From Deltaproteobacteria bacterium (GTDB lineage: Bacteria; Myxococcota_C; UBA6777), in the NCBI GenBank assembly GCA_006226375.1, contig SBHC01000052.1, positions 62,001 to 126,000 on the forward strand: DNA of 64,000 bases. Direction: 5' to 3'. A model generated the notes under the pieces. That model was not told the origin of the DNA and made no database searches. It saw only the letters and a program-made list of their open reading frames with translations. Shown in pieces: positions 16,943-27,200 of this stretch. Position 1 is the stretch's first letter. Every line of letters begins with the position of its first letter. The translations under genes were made by a program, and so were the position numbers.

Positions 16943-18604
16943 CTAGTCTTCGGTTGCGGTGAGAGCCAACACCTGCTGGGCTCGGGGTAATGTGACTGCA
17001 AACAACGCACCACCCATCGAAGAGCGATCGGCCTGAATCGTGCCATGATGACGCTCAACAATTCCTCGTGCAATGGCAAGGCCCAGCCCTGTTCCTGAGC
17101 GATGACTGTCTCGCTTTCGTCCTGTTACGAACGGCTCAAACACTCGCTCTTGGATGGCTTTGGGGACACCAGGTCCGTTGTCTTCAACCGAGAGGATGAT
17201 CGAGGATTCGTTGGTTTCACAAGACAAGCGTAGCTGAGGAGCTTCTTGCTCCTGCAGCGCAAGCATCGCGTTCTCCAAGAGTATCACCAGGACCTGTAAC
17301 AGTTGGGATTGGTCTGCTTCGATGGTGAGAGCATCGGAGGCTCCCTGAGTTTGCACGGAAGGGAGCTTGCTCTCCGGGTGGAGGCCGTCTTTGGCCGTCG
17401 AAATGGCCAACTCCATCATGGCTTTGACAGGGAGGCGCCGGACCTCAAGGGGTCGTGGACGGCCGTATTGAAGGAGGTCATTGATGAAGTGTTCTGCCCT
17501 GTCGATCTGGTCTTGCATGGCTTCCAAGGTGGTCGCTTCCACCTTCTTGCGTTGGAGCAACCGAAGGTGCGCTTTGAGCACACCGAGTGGGTTCCTGACT
17601 TCATGGGCCACAGCGGATACAAACGAGCCAATCTCTGCCAAACGTCGGGCTTGATCGGCCACTTCCTCTTGCTTCTCTAGCTCCATTGCAATGGTGGAGA
17701 GTGTTGTTCGGTCGGGTACAATCATGCGACCGAGTAGCTCTTGCAGGGATTGTCGCAAGGGTTCAAAGGCGAGAGCTGCCATGAACAGAAAGAAGAACAC
17801 GCTGACGCGGTATTCTCGGAAGATGTGATGAAAGTAGTTGGTCACCAGGGAGAGAGCGCCGAGAAGAAAACCAGCCGAAAGCAACGCTGCGATGGTGGTG
17901 TACCAGAAGCTTCGTTCGACCAGCCGCTGATCCCGCCGAGCCTGGTATCCTGTGACCACATGACCCAACAAAAACAGCGAGAGCAGCACGAGTATCATGC
18001 CGTAAGGAAGCAGCACGCCCTCTGCAAGCAGCCAGACATGCCACCAGCAACCCAAGAAACACAGCACTCCCGACGCAAACAACGCCCAAAGCTGCGACTT
18101 TCGCTCCTCTTCCATCGTTTCGTAGGAGAGGGAGATGTGACTCATAGGAATCAACACAGCGATAGCAGCCAACGCCATCGCCGGTAAAAACAGGGGGCCG
18201 GCTGTGAGGGAGAGCGGGTGATACAACGCTCCAGGGCGAAGCGCCCCCAGCAAGGTCAGGCTGATGGCCACTCCGTAGACCAGCCACACCAAACCATAAC
18301 GCTTTTGCTGGGTAAAGTCGTAGGTCACGTGGACATAACTGGCTGCGACCACTGTGCCAAACGCGGCGAATCGTTGGCCCAAGAACGAGAAGTTGGGGAA
18401 GTACATGACCAACAGAAGCAGCGACCATACAGCGATGGAGAGGCTGTACAACGCGAGGCTTTTGATTCGCCGTGCGCGCAGAAGCGAGGTGAAGAAGAGG
18501 AGAAACGCAATCGCACATACAGGAATCAAAGTGTAGAGGTAAAGGATGGTTCTTTCCTTGTGGGATAGAACCACAAACAACTCATTCAGCTGCTGGGGAA
18601 TCAT
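16943..18604 (-). CDS. Membrane sensor histidine kinase
   Basis: 553 residues. The first 280 or so residues form about eight membrane helices (starting LYTLIPVCAIAFLLFFTSLL), a 7TM-type or MASE-like sensor without a large periplasmic loop. HisKA domain follows with the phosphorylated His in VSAVAHEVRNPLGVLKAH, then the ATP-binding domain with the N box VILLENAMLAL, G1 VEDNGPGVP and G2 GTGLGLAIARGI. It is the partner of the NtrC-type regulator downstream. The signal is unknown; a multi-helix sensor suggests a membrane-soluble ligand or membrane state. Confidence 0.93.
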   Translation of the reverse strand: MIPQQLNELFVVLSHKERTILYLYTLIPVCAIAFLLFFTSLLRARRIKSLALYSLSIAVWSLLLLVMYFPNFSFLGQRFAAFGTVVAASYVHVTYDFTQQKRYGLVWLVYGVAISLTLLGALRPGALYHPLSLTAGPLFLPAMALAAIAVLIPMSHISLSYETMEEERKSQLWALFASGVLCFLGCWWHVWLLAEGVLLPYGMILVLLSLFLLGHVVTGYQARRDQRLVERSFWYTTIAALLSAGFLLGALSLVTNYFHHIFREYRVSVFFFLFMAALAFEPLRQSLQELLGRMIVPDRTTLSTIAMELEKQEEVADQARRLAEIGSFVSAVAHEVRNPLGVLKAHLRLLQRKKVEATTLEAMQDQIDRAEHFINDLLQYGRPRPLEVRRLPVKAMMELAISTAKDGLHPESKLPSVQTQGASDALTIEADQSQLLQVLVILLENAMLALQEQEAPQLRLSCETNESSIILSVEDNGPGVPKAIQERVFEPFVTGRKRDSHRSGTGLGLAIARGIVERHHGTIQADRSSMGGALFAVTLPRAQQVLALTATED

Positions 18605-18635
18605 CCAACCTTACCCTCGAAGCACACTCGACGTT

Positions 18636-19415
18636 TCATTCCTGTACGTTTCCTGGCAAACCGTCTGTGGATGGTGGAGTCATTGGATTGTACGTTGGGG
18701 GCGTTTGGGAAAGCAAGGCCAAACTTTCCGTCACGGACTCTACGCTGGATGTGAGTTGTTTGAGCTGTGTGATGGCTTCCACATCGGAGTGTTCTACAAA
18801 CCTTAACAGAGTGAGTTGCGTGCTGACTTCTTCCATCTTCTGCTGCGCACGGACCAACTCTTCCAAGGTGCGTTGATGCAGCTCTTGTAGGGTGATGATG
18901 TTGTGCTTTCTACGATACAAACTCTCCCGCTGTGGCTCGCTGTTGGAACAGCTTGTTTGTTTCAGTTGCTCCAACTCTTGCTCCACGTTGGCGAGTTGAA
19001 AGCCCGGTCGTTGCAACACCTGCTTCATCTCATGCCAACGCTTTTCCAGGCGCGATAGTTCAGAGAACACATGGAGGATACGCTCTCGCTCAGGCGCCAG
19101 TATTTCTTCAGCGACCCCATGCAAGTGGGTGAGGGCAACCCATAGCTCCTGGCTGGCTGCACGAAGTTTGGGATCTTGCAGTTGTTCATGAGGGCTGCGT
19201 GAGTTCCATCCCGAGCGTGGCGATGATACCAACGACACCGAGGATGACTTTCGATCCAACAGCAGTATAGGGACAAACAGGGGCCAGAGGATCATACCTG
19301 TGACAAAGTGAGCCACACGTTGTTGCAGCGAATCTTGCGCGTGCAAACGGACCATCGCGAGGCCCACTGCCAGTCCAATGAGTCCATAGAGAAAAGAGGT
19401 TTCTTCCAGTCGCAT
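18636..19415 (-). CDS. Membrane-anchored coiled-coil protein of unknown function
   Basis: 259 residues from the ATG at 19415, preceded by GAGGAA; a longer frame to 19445 would overlap the upstream gene. Two N-terminal membrane helices (about 9-25 and 36-54) are followed by a Ser-rich linker and a long helical, coiled-coil-like part rich in Leu, Glu, Gln (about 75-240). The C-terminus is Pro/Thr rich. It sits 31 bases before the histidine kinase and 19 bases after another membrane gene, so it is probably co-transcribed. No family was recognised. Confidence 0.7.
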   Translation of the reverse strand: MRLEETSFLYGLIGLAVGLAMVRLHAQDSLQQRVAHFVTGMILWPLFVPILLLDRKSSSVSLVSSPRSGWNSRSPHEQLQDPKLRAASQELWVALTHLHGVAEEILAPERERILHVFSELSRLEKRWHEMKQVLQRPGFQLANVEQELEQLKQTSCSNSEPQRESLYRRKHNIITLQELHQRTLEELVRAQQKMEEVSTQLTLLRFVEHSDVEAITQLKQLTSSVESVTESLALLSQTPPTYNPMTPPSTDGLPGNVQE

Positions 19416-19434
19416 GGTGATTTCCTCGTTGGTC

Positions 19435-20340
19435 TCACAGGCCAAAAGATTGGGTCATAGAGAGCAGCGCGACCGGAGCAACGACCAGATAGATCCCACC
19501 CCAAGCCATGACGGTGCGGAGGAGAAAGTTCCCGCGGTGCTGGTATTGTTTCGGGAAGGTGTCGTTCAGCATCTGGAACGCGTAGTACAAGGTTCGGAGG
19601 CCCCAGAATCCCACAACAAAGGGAAGAAGAAAGCCCACAACAATGATGTCGTCGATGGTGAGTGGTGTGTATCGGGTGGAGAGCGCCAGCGCGACATAGA
19701 AGGGCAGAAGACCAAAGAGCAGCACCGCTGTTTTGGCGAGGACGCGAGAGGCAAACACGCCAACGATAGCAAGCGACATGTCCAGACCCGCCAATTGGGT
19801 GTAGAAGTAGAAGCTTGGCAAACAAACAATCATCGAGCCGACAAACGACCCGACAAACACGATGGGCATCCAAGAGAGCGTGCCTGTGGCTTGGATGGTG
19901 TGGGTGGTTTGTGCGAGCCAGCCAACGCAAAATCCGTGCAAACCCAACCCCAAGAACGTGAGAAGCAACAAGGATTGAAGGTTGTGACTCCAGTTCTTTG
20001 GGTTGAGCAGGACATGGTCCAGATCTTCGTGGTCCGAAATCAGCCAGTGAATCAACTCGCCCATGTTGGGTTGTTCTGGTTCCCGGTAAGGAAGCGCAAT
20101 GGGTGCGTCGTGCAAGAGGCTCTCCTCCTCCGAGGCTGTTGAAGCCGCAGCCTCTTCCGGCTCCTCCTTTGTTGCTTGGGATGGCGAGTCCAAGCTCTCT
20201 AGGCTAGCGGAGTCGGGCTCGGCCAGGTTGGGTGCTTCAGAGGAGTCTGTGGTTGTTGGTGCTGTTTGTTCTTCCTGTGGAAGAGAGTTCTCTGGTGGTA
20301 ACGTGATGGCTTGGGGCTCTGTCGCCTGGGTTTCTTTCAT
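19435..20340 (-). CDS. Polytopic membrane protein with acidic N-terminal tail (Yip1-like topology)
   Basis: 301 residues from ATG 20340, chosen for its AGGAG; the frame extends 15 codons further without a ribosome site. The first 100 residues are low complexity, rich in Glu, Ser, Thr, Pro and Ala. Five membrane helices follow (from LQSLLLLTFLGLGLHGFCVG to YLVVAPVALLSMT). It resembles its downstream-strand neighbour at 20409-21053 in layout (tail plus five helices; LRTLYYAF versus LRIMRTLE ends), so the two may be distant paralogues. Function unknown. Confidence 0.7.
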   Translation of the reverse strand: MKETQATEPQAITLPPENSLPQEEQTAPTTTDSSEAPNLAEPDSASLESLDSPSQATKEEPEEAAASTASEEESLLHDAPIALPYREPEQPNMGELIHWLISDHEDLDHVLLNPKNWSHNLQSLLLLTFLGLGLHGFCVGWLAQTTHTIQATGTLSWMPIVFVGSFVGSMIVCLPSFYFYTQLAGLDMSLAIVGVFASRVLAKTAVLLFGLLPFYVALALSTRYTPLTIDDIIVVGFLLPFVVGFWGLRTLYYAFQMLNDTFPKQYQHRGNFLLRTVMAWGGIYLVVAPVALLSMTQSFGL

Positions 20341-20408
20341 GGGTGTTCTCCTGTTGTGTTCCTGGGGAGGTTTTTTTGGGTCCAACCGATGACGGTGTGA
20401 GTGATGGA

Positions 20409-21053
20409 TCAGGGAGAGCCCAGGAAGGTCAGGCTCGACATCTCAAAGGAGATAAGGCTCACCAGGAGAATCCAGACGATGGCAAACGCCGGGTTCTTTT
20501 TGGGTTCCAGCGTGCGCATAATCCGCAAGAACACGTCAGTCATACAGAGGCCGACGAGGACGAGGCTGGCGACGCGAATCCAGTACTGGGGGTGGTGGTG
20601 GTGAAGTGTGATGGAGAAGAACCAGTGGATCGGGACCAACGTTAGCATCGCGAGTGACCCCAGCCCCAACGTAATCAGGAGAACAAGCAAGGTGGTGGAG
20701 AGGTCGAGTTCGGAGCCCAACGCTGTGTTGATGATGTACAGGGACGGGGAGGCAAGGAGCCATGCAACCCCAAACGTGGATGGCAGGAGCCACGCGGTTT
20801 GCAACATCGCCTCGGTGCCCTTGTGCATGTGCATGGCAAAGCCGTACGCAGCCATTCCTACCACTATGTAGCCTACCAACATCGTGAACAGTCCCACAGA
20901 GGGGAGGCGGGACAGGGTTGACGGGGTTGAGCTTACTGAGGATGTGTCTTGCGCCTTGTTTCGTTGAAACCATCGCAGGGCGGTGGCTTCTGGGTGTCGC
21001 AAACACTCGCCAAGTTCGCTCCATCGAGTGGGACTTTGGGTTTGAGCGGTCAC
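20409..21053 (-). CDS. Polytopic membrane protein, likely paralogue of the next gene
   Basis: 214 residues. The start is taken as GTG at 21053 because AGGAGA lies 7 bases before it; an ATG at 21125 has no clear ribosome site. A polar N-terminal stretch (about 1-50) is followed by five membrane helices (from VGLFTMLVGYIVVGMAAYGF to AIVWILLVSLISFEMSSL). A His-rich loop, LHHHHPQYW, lies before helix four. It heads a tightly spaced minus-strand run of at least five genes ending with the two-component pair. Function unknown. Confidence 0.65.
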   Translation of the reverse strand: MTAQTQSPTRWSELGECLRHPEATALRWFQRNKAQDTSSVSSTPSTLSRLPSVGLFTMLVGYIVVGMAAYGFAMHMHKGTEAMLQTAWLLPSTFGVAWLLASPSLYIINTALGSELDLSTTLLVLLITLGLGSLAMLTLVPIHWFFSITLHHHHPQYWIRVASLVLVGLCMTDVFLRIMRTLEPKKNPAFAIVWILLVSLISFEMSSLTFLGSP

Positions 21054-21521
21054 TGCATTCTCCTTTGGGTTGGGTGCTTGTTTCGGAGAAGGATCTCCAG
21101 GCAGTTGTGCGTTTCCACCAAGCATGTGCTGGGCCGAGAATGGTGGGTGGGAGATTTGCTTGTTTTCTTCTATAGCTTAGGGACTCTTCGGCATCGGACG
21201 AGGGCGGGGGGAGGAAACAACAACGTCAACAACGTTGACACTGGTTGTCAACGCTGCCGATACTTTTTGTGATGAAGCGGCTTCGTTCTTGATTTGCGTC
21301 ATCTTTTGCTTGCGTTGTCGTGGTAGATTGTTCAATATAGGGGCCTTGAAGAAACACGAGGTATGTCTCGTTCACTTTCTTTGTATAAACAAGGCTAACG
21401 ATCTCGTCCTTGTGACCTGGGTTTCAGATTCTCCAGGTCAGAAATACGACATCGTGGTTTCCCGTATCGACTGATTTTCCGCGTCGGCCCCAATGTGCGC
21501 GGAGTGGAAAAGGAGCGTTGG
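21054..21521. other. Intergenic region between membrane-protein run and feoAB
   Basis: Divergent intergenic stretch of 468 bases. It holds the GTCAAC/GTTGAC inverted repeats at 21225-21251. Short frames here (for example 21235-21474) lack a ribosome site and normal composition, and I do not call a gene. Confidence 0.5.
21225..21251. promoter_or_regulatory. Two overlapping inverted repeats, candidate operator
   Basis: GTCAAC-AAC-GTTGAC (21225-21239) is a perfect 6-bp inverted repeat; TTGACA-CTGGT-TGTCAA (21235-21251) is a second one that shares its left arm. They lie in the divergent region upstream of feoAB and the membrane-protein run. They do not look like a classical Fur box. A dimeric repressor or activator site is the simplest reading. 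Confidence 0.45.
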
Positions 21522-21836
21522 ATGAGCGACTCAGTTGCTTTGTCATCAGGTATATTGTCTCTGGCTGGTTCTGGAGAGCTGGAGCCTCCACAAGGGGCCA
21601 TTCCTTTGAATACTCTCAACGCCGGACAGCAGGCGAAGGTCGCATGGGTTCACTCCAACCATCCCTTTGCCGCACGGTTTCGCGATCTTGGCTTTGTTCC
21701 AGGGAGTAAACTGAGCGTCCGTATCAAGGCTCCTTTTCGTGGTCCTGTGGAGTACGAAGTACGGGGCAGTCGCTTCTGTTTGCGATACAAGGATGCCGAA
21801 AGCATTTACGTTCACCTGGAACCCAATCCTTCCTAA
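21522..21836 (+). CDS. feoA: Ferrous iron transport protein FeoA (SH3-like)
   Basis: 104 residues from ATG 21522, preceded by AAGGAG; an earlier start at 21495 is not supported. About 30 extra N-terminal residues precede the FeoA SH3-like domain, which shows the usual LNAGQQAKVAWV start, RFRDLGFVPGSKLSVRIKAP core and a final LRYKDAESIYV strand. FeoA is a small cytosolic partner needed for FeoB-driven Fe2+ uptake. The gene is 11 bases upstream of feoB, so the two form an operon. Confidence 0.92.
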   Translation: MSDSVALSSGILSLAGSGELEPPQGAIPLNTLNAGQQAKVAWVHSNHPFAARFRDLGFVPGSKLSVRIKAPFRGPVEYEVRGSRFCLRYKDAESIYVHLEPNPS

Positions 21837-21847
21837 GTTGAATACCC

Positions 21848-23800
21848 ATGACAATTGATTCTTCTGCTGGTGCCAACCCATCCGGTGCACCTGACGCGCC
21901 TTTGTATGTTTTGGTGGGGAGTCCCAATTCAGGGAAGTCCACCTTGTTTAATGCTCTGACCGGTCTTCGTGTGAAGGTCGCGAACTATCCTGGTGTGACG
22001 GTCGAACGCTTTGAAGGCGTGGTCGCTCTACCCAACGACAAGCAGCTGGAGTTGGTCGATCTACCTGGCACCTACAGCTTGGAGCCTCTGTCTCCCGAGG
22101 AGCAGGTGACGGTTTCGGCGGTGCAAGGTCAGATGGAAGGGATGTCGGCTCCTGAAGGCATCTTGTTTGTTTGCGACTGCACTTCGTTGGAGCGAACCTT
22201 GCCTCAGCTAGGTGCTTTGCTCCACATGACGGACCAACCTGTTGTCCTTGTCTTGACCATGTTGGATGAACTGAAAGCCCGCAAAGGGCAGGTCCATCCG
22301 TACAAGCTGGAGCGAGACCTGGGCATTCCAGTGGTTGGGGTTGTGGGCAATCGCGGCGTAGGGATCCAGGACCTCAAGGATCTTCTGGCTTCTCCTGAGA
22401 AGTTGGAGCGTCGCTCTCCACAGGTCCCGATCCCTGAAGACCCGGCTGAACGCTTTGTCTGGGCTGACGAGGTTCTTGGACGAACCTACAAGGCTCCGGC
22501 CGAAGGTACACCCATCACCGATATGTTGGACAAAGTCCTGCTGCATCCTGTGTGGGGCATCCTGGTTTTTCTGGCGGTGATGGTGTTCTTCTTTCAGGCC
22601 ATTTTTCAGTGGGCTGGGCCTCTGCAAGATGGAATGGAAGCGGGCGTCTTATCGCTAAGCACGTTGGCAAAAGGCTTGCCCGACGGCTTCTTTCGGAGCC
22701 TGCTCGTCGACGGAATCATTGCAGGGGTTGGCGGTGTGGTGGTGTTTGTGCCACAGATTGCGATGCTGTTCCTGCTGATTACGTTGTTGGAACAGGTGGG
22801 GTACATGAGCCGCGCGGTGTTCATCATTGACCGTATGATGGGCTGGGTGGGGCTGGATGGGCGCTCGTTTGTGTCGATGCTTTCGTCGTACGCTTGCGCC
22901 ATTCCTGGCATCATGGCCGCTCGGAACATCCCTGACCCGAAGAATCGACTGGTCACGATCCTGGCCTCTCCGCTGATGACCTGCTCGGCTCGACTCCCTG
23001 TCTATACCTTGTTGATTGCAGCCTTTGTTCCGGCGACAACCTACGGCATCTTTAACCTGCAAGGGTTGGTGATGTTGGGCCTCTACTTGTTGGGGGGCTT
23101 TGCTGGAATGTTCCTGGCGATGTTGCTTCGTCGAGGACCTCTTCGTGGTAGCACGATGCCCTTTTACATCGAGCTTCCACCCTACAGGGCTCCGACTCTC
23201 ATGCTCGTGGCTCGGGCTGTTTGGGTCCCGGTGTGGCGATTCATCAAGAGAGCTGGAACTCTCATTCTCGCGGCGTCTATCTTGCTTTGGTTGGTGCTCA
23301 ACTATCCGCAGGTTTCTGTCCCCAAGGATGTGACTGCCAAAGGCGAGCAAGCCGTCTCTTCGTACAAGATCGAGCACAGCTACGCCGCCAAACTGGGCAA
23401 AACGTTCGAGCCAGTGATTGCGCCACTTGGGTTTGACTGGCGTGTCGGGATTGGGTTGATCGCGTCACTGGCAGCTCGTGAAGTGGTCGTGGCTACTTTG
23501 GCCCAAACGTATGCAGTCCAAGCATCAGACGAAGACACAAAGGCTTTGCGGAAGGTCTTGGTCCATCAGCTCAAACCTCCCAACTCCAAAGGGAAGAATC
23601 CTGTAGAGAGTTTGGCCGTTGCGCTTTCGCTGTTGATGTTCTTTGTGTTTGCCTTGCAGTGTGTTTCCACTCTTGCGGTCATGCAAAAAGAGACGGGCTC
23701 GTGGAAGTGGCCCGCCATCTCGTTCTTCGGTTTGCTGGGGATGGCCTACATTGCTTCGTTTGTTACCTTCCAGCTTACCTTGTGGATCGGCGGGGCCTAA
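21848..23800 (+). CDS. feoB: Ferrous iron transporter FeoB
   Basis: 650 residues. N-terminal G domain: G1 GSPNSGKST (24-32), G2 region YPGVTVE, G3 VDLPGTYSL. The G4 motif reads TMLD (Thr137) where FeoB proteins normally have NMxD. The membrane part carries both Gate motifs: YACAIPGIMAARNI and MTCSARLPVYTLLIAAF. It ends with a last helix at the C-terminus and lacks the long extra tail of larger FeoBs (E. coli about 770). It imports Fe2+ across the inner membrane. The stop overlaps the convergent gene at 23797 by 4 bases. Confidence 0.95.
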   Translation: MTIDSSAGANPSGAPDAPLYVLVGSPNSGKSTLFNALTGLRVKVANYPGVTVERFEGVVALPNDKQLELVDLPGTYSLEPLSPEEQVTVSAVQGQMEGMSAPEGILFVCDCTSLERTLPQLGALLHMTDQPVVLVLTMLDELKARKGQVHPYKLERDLGIPVVGVVGNRGVGIQDLKDLLASPEKLERRSPQVPIPEDPAERFVWADEVLGRTYKAPAEGTPITDMLDKVLLHPVWGILVFLAVMVFFFQAIFQWAGPLQDGMEAGVLSLSTLAKGLPDGFFRSLLVDGIIAGVGGVVVFVPQIAMLFLLITLLEQVGYMSRAVFIIDRMMGWVGLDGRSFVSMLSSYACAIPGIMAARNIPDPKNRLVTILASPLMTCSARLPVYTLLIAAFVPATTYGIFNLQGLVMLGLYLLGGFAGMFLAMLLRRGPLRGSTMPFYIELPPYRAPTLMLVARAVWVPVWRFIKRAGTLILAASILLWLVLNYPQVSVPKDVTAKGEQAVSSYKIEHSYAAKLGKTFEPVIAPLGFDWRVGIGLIASLAAREVVVATLAQTYAVQASDEDTKALRKVLVHQLKPPNSKGKNPVESLAVALSLLMFFVFALQCVSTLAVMQKETGSWKWPAISFFGLLGMAYIASFVTFQLTLWIGGA

Positions 23801-24189
23801 CCCATCCATCCTGGCCATATCACATGCATCACCTCACCTGTTGCCGCGCTGACAGTGTTGGCAAGTAACGCCCAATGCCACGGCCGTGTGCGCCCCCACT
23901 GCTTCAGATAGTATCCTTCGACACCAACCACAGCCCCTTCCACAGCAAAAAACAAGACCCACCGAGTGGCTGCGTCTGGCATATACCAAGGCACCGCAAA
24001 CCAAACCAGCGGGTGGGTGATGGCGCTGGCTCCAAACGCGACGAAGAATCGTTGGCGGAGGGGAAGGTGCCGCAACCCCCAAAGGTAAATCGGGATCTCC
24101 AAACACTGGGTGAAGGCAAAGCCCAGCATCCATTGCTTGAAAGTGTGGCTTGTGAGGGGAAGGTACCAGGACGCATCTGCAGCAAACAT
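23797..24189 (-). CDS. Small polytopic membrane protein, unknown
   Basis: 130 residues with about four membrane helices (for example QWMLGFAFTQCLEIPIYLWG, FFVAFGASAITHPLVWFAVP, WVLFFAVEGAVVGVEGYYL). The TM arrangement with conserved-looking Glu and His in membrane segments (EIPIYL, THPLVWF, EGAVVGVEGYY) is like small integral proteins often next to heavy-metal genes, but I recognise no family. Convergent with feoB, overlapping it by 4 bases. Confidence 0.65.
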   Translation of the reverse strand: MFAADASWYLPLTSHTFKQWMLGFAFTQCLEIPIYLWGLRHLPLRQRFFVAFGASAITHPLVWFAVPWYMPDAATRWVLFFAVEGAVVGVEGYYLKQWGRTRPWHWALLANTVSAATGEVMHVIWPGWMG

Positions 24190-24278
24190 AGCTCACCTAT
24201 GCTAGGGGAAGAGGGTGATGTTATGCGTGCAGTGTAATGGAAGAGAGAAGGAGAAACCAGGGGGAAGCTTGGAGGGGG

Positions 24279-27200
24279 TTAGGGGAGGTTCTTGAAGATA
24301 CAGACGTCTCCACCTTGCGTGGTCAGGGTTACGCCTCCATAGTTTCCACTGTAACAGCGGCCTGACACAAAGGTGTTGCCAGTTCCATCTCCAACAATAT
24401 GATAGCCATAGTCTGTGCTTGAACCTCCACCTGCAGAAGCCGACAGGGGTTTCAGCGTACTGTCGATGGTGGCCCGGAATATTTGTCCTGAGCCTCCTGG
24501 CGCCTTGATGGTGATGTTTCCAAACTTGGCACCGTCGTACACATAACCTGTCATATAGACGTTGGTCCCATCGGTACTGAGTCCATACAGGTAGTCAGAG
24601 TTCGAACTGTGACCGTAGTTGGCGGCACCTGTGAAGTTCAAGTTGGTGTCCAACTTGGTCACGAAGATATCGTTGTCGTAGGTGCTAGAGCTGCTGTGCG
24701 TTAATACATAGCTACCAAAGGTCGCAGTCCTGAACGATGATGAGCTGGTAGACCAATAACCACCAATGTAGATGTTGTCGTTTTTGTCGATCGTAAGGCC
24801 ATACACATATTCGTAGTAGTAGCCACCCTTCGCTGCGATAATCTTCTGCAAGGCCAAGTTTTTGTCCAACTTAGCCACAAAGAGATCGGCGTAACGAGTT
24901 CCTGTCAGTGATGTTGTTCCAAAGGTTAAGAGAGTGGTGGGGGATGTACTGCCACCGTACCAGTAACCTGCCACATACACGTTGTCCTTGCTGTCCACGC
25001 CGAGGCCGTAAGGATACTGGGTTGAACTTCTACCACCAAAGGGAACAATGTTAAGTAACTTCAGGCTGTTGTCGAGCTTGGCTACGAACATATAGGTGGT
25101 CGAGGATGTCCCCACTGCGCCGAACTGGAAGGTTCCAAAGGTTGCTTTGGTGGATGTGCTTCCATAATAACGACCTGTAATGTAGACGTTATCCTGGCTG
25201 TCGGTGGCAATCCTGTATCCGTAATCGGTTGAAGTGCTACCACCTGTAAAGACCGCCAGAGGCTTAAGATCCTTGTCAAGCTTTCCAACAAAGACGTCGC
25301 CGCTACCGTTGGAAGTCAGGGCAAAGGTTCCAAACTTACCTGCCGAACCATAGAAGCGTCCTGTGACAAACACGTTGCCTTTGCTGTCCACTTTGATGAA
25401 GCGACCGTAGCCGTAGCTAGAGGTGCCGTTGTCCATTTGGGTGAACTTGAGCAGCTGGCCGTTTCCGTCGAACTTGGCCACAAAAAGTGTTGCGCTGGTG
25501 CTTCCGTTCGCGCTGGTGTACTTGGTTGTTCCAAAGGTGATGGAGTTGTAGTAGTAGCCAGTGACATAGACATTGCCTTGAGCATCAAGGTCGATGCCAT
25601 AGCCGTAGTCTGTGGAGGTGCCTCCAGCGTTGATCGCCCAGGCGCTGATGCACTTGGACGCCGAACACACCTGACCTGCACCACAGGTTGTTCCGCAAGC
25701 ACCACAGTTCTTGTTGTCCACCTTCGTGTCTACGCAGAGAGTGCCACAGCGGGTGAGGCCCGAGGGACAACTGCAAGAGCCGCTGGTACAAACGCTGCCG
25801 TTGCCGCATTTGACGCCGCAAGCGCCGCAGTTGTTGTTGTCTTTCTGCGTATCCACGCAAGCGTTGACTGCCGAGCAGAAGGTCAGACCGCTTGGACATC
25901 CACAAGCACCATTGGTGCAGACACTTCCTGCTGAGCAAGCCTTTCCGCAGGCACCACAGTTGAGCGCGTCGGTCTTGGTGTCGCGACAGGTTCCACCGCA
26001 GCAGGTTGTTCCTGAGCTACAGGTTGCCACACATCCGGGGTTGTAGTGGCGTGCCACAAAGATCTCCGGTGTGGAGGTTGTGGTCAAGGAGTACGAACCA
26101 AAGAACGTCAAGGGGTTGGAGTAGTAATAGCCTGTGACGTAGGCGTTACCTTTGTCATCGATGGTCAGGCCGCGAGTGTACTCTGAGCCAGTTCCACCTG
26201 CCACCTGGACATCAATCCAGTTGCCGTTGCTGTCGAGCTTGGCAAAGAAGTGGTCGTAGCTACCACCGTTCGACTTGAACTTGAAGGAGCCAAAGTCAGC
26301 GTCGTCTTCGAAGTAACCTGCGACATAGACGTTTCCAAATCCATCGACTTGGATACCATATCCATAATCGTAGGAGGCGTCAGGGTCACCGGCTCGTTTG
26401 GCCCACATCCAGTTTCCTGTACCGCTGATCTTGGCGACAAAGATATCCGAGTACGATGTTGTGCTGTAACTGTTGGATAATTTGAAGGAGCCGAAGGTTG
26501 CCTCTCTCTCGAAGTACCCTGTGAGATAGGCGTTGCCCGCTTTGTCTGTGGCAATGGCGTAGGCTCTTGCACCATAGCTTCCTGTATGTCCTCCGTCTCT
26601 CAACCAGCGGATCTTGCCGTCTTTGTCGAACTTGGCAACAAACACACGATAGTCAGAGGTTCCCCCACTCAGCGAGGTGCTGCCGTTGGCAAGAACGCCC
26701 TGGTAGCCACCAGTTACATACACGTTGTCTTGGGCATCGGTGGCGATACCGTTGGCGTAGTCTGTATCAGAGCCTGCCAGTCGTTGCGCCCAGAGGAACT
26801 TTCCGTTGGGGTCAAGCTTGGCAACAAACACATCAGGTGTGGTGACTGTGGCCAGACTGAATGTGCCAAAGGTCGCTGGGCTGGAGTAGTAGTAGCCTGT
26901 GATAACAATGTTGTCTTTGCTATCGACATCGACGCCATAGCCATAATCAGAGCCTGTACCCCCAGCTTTGACTGCCCACATCCAGGTACCTGCACCGTTG
27001 ATCTTCGCAACAAAAATGTCTGGACCACCACTGCTGGACAGCGTGGTGTTACCAAATGCAACAGAGTTGTAGAAGTAACCTGTTACGATCGCATTTCCTT
27101 GGCTGTCTGCCTTCACAGCATAGGCATAATCACCGCTGGTGCTGCCTGTGCTAACTGCCCAGAGCCACTGGCCTGTTTGGTCCAACTTGCCAACATAGAT

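Noticed and set aside
21235-21474. 79-codon frame before feoA as a possible feoC
   Set aside because: TTG start, no ribosome site, no winged-helix pattern, and it covers the inverted repeats.
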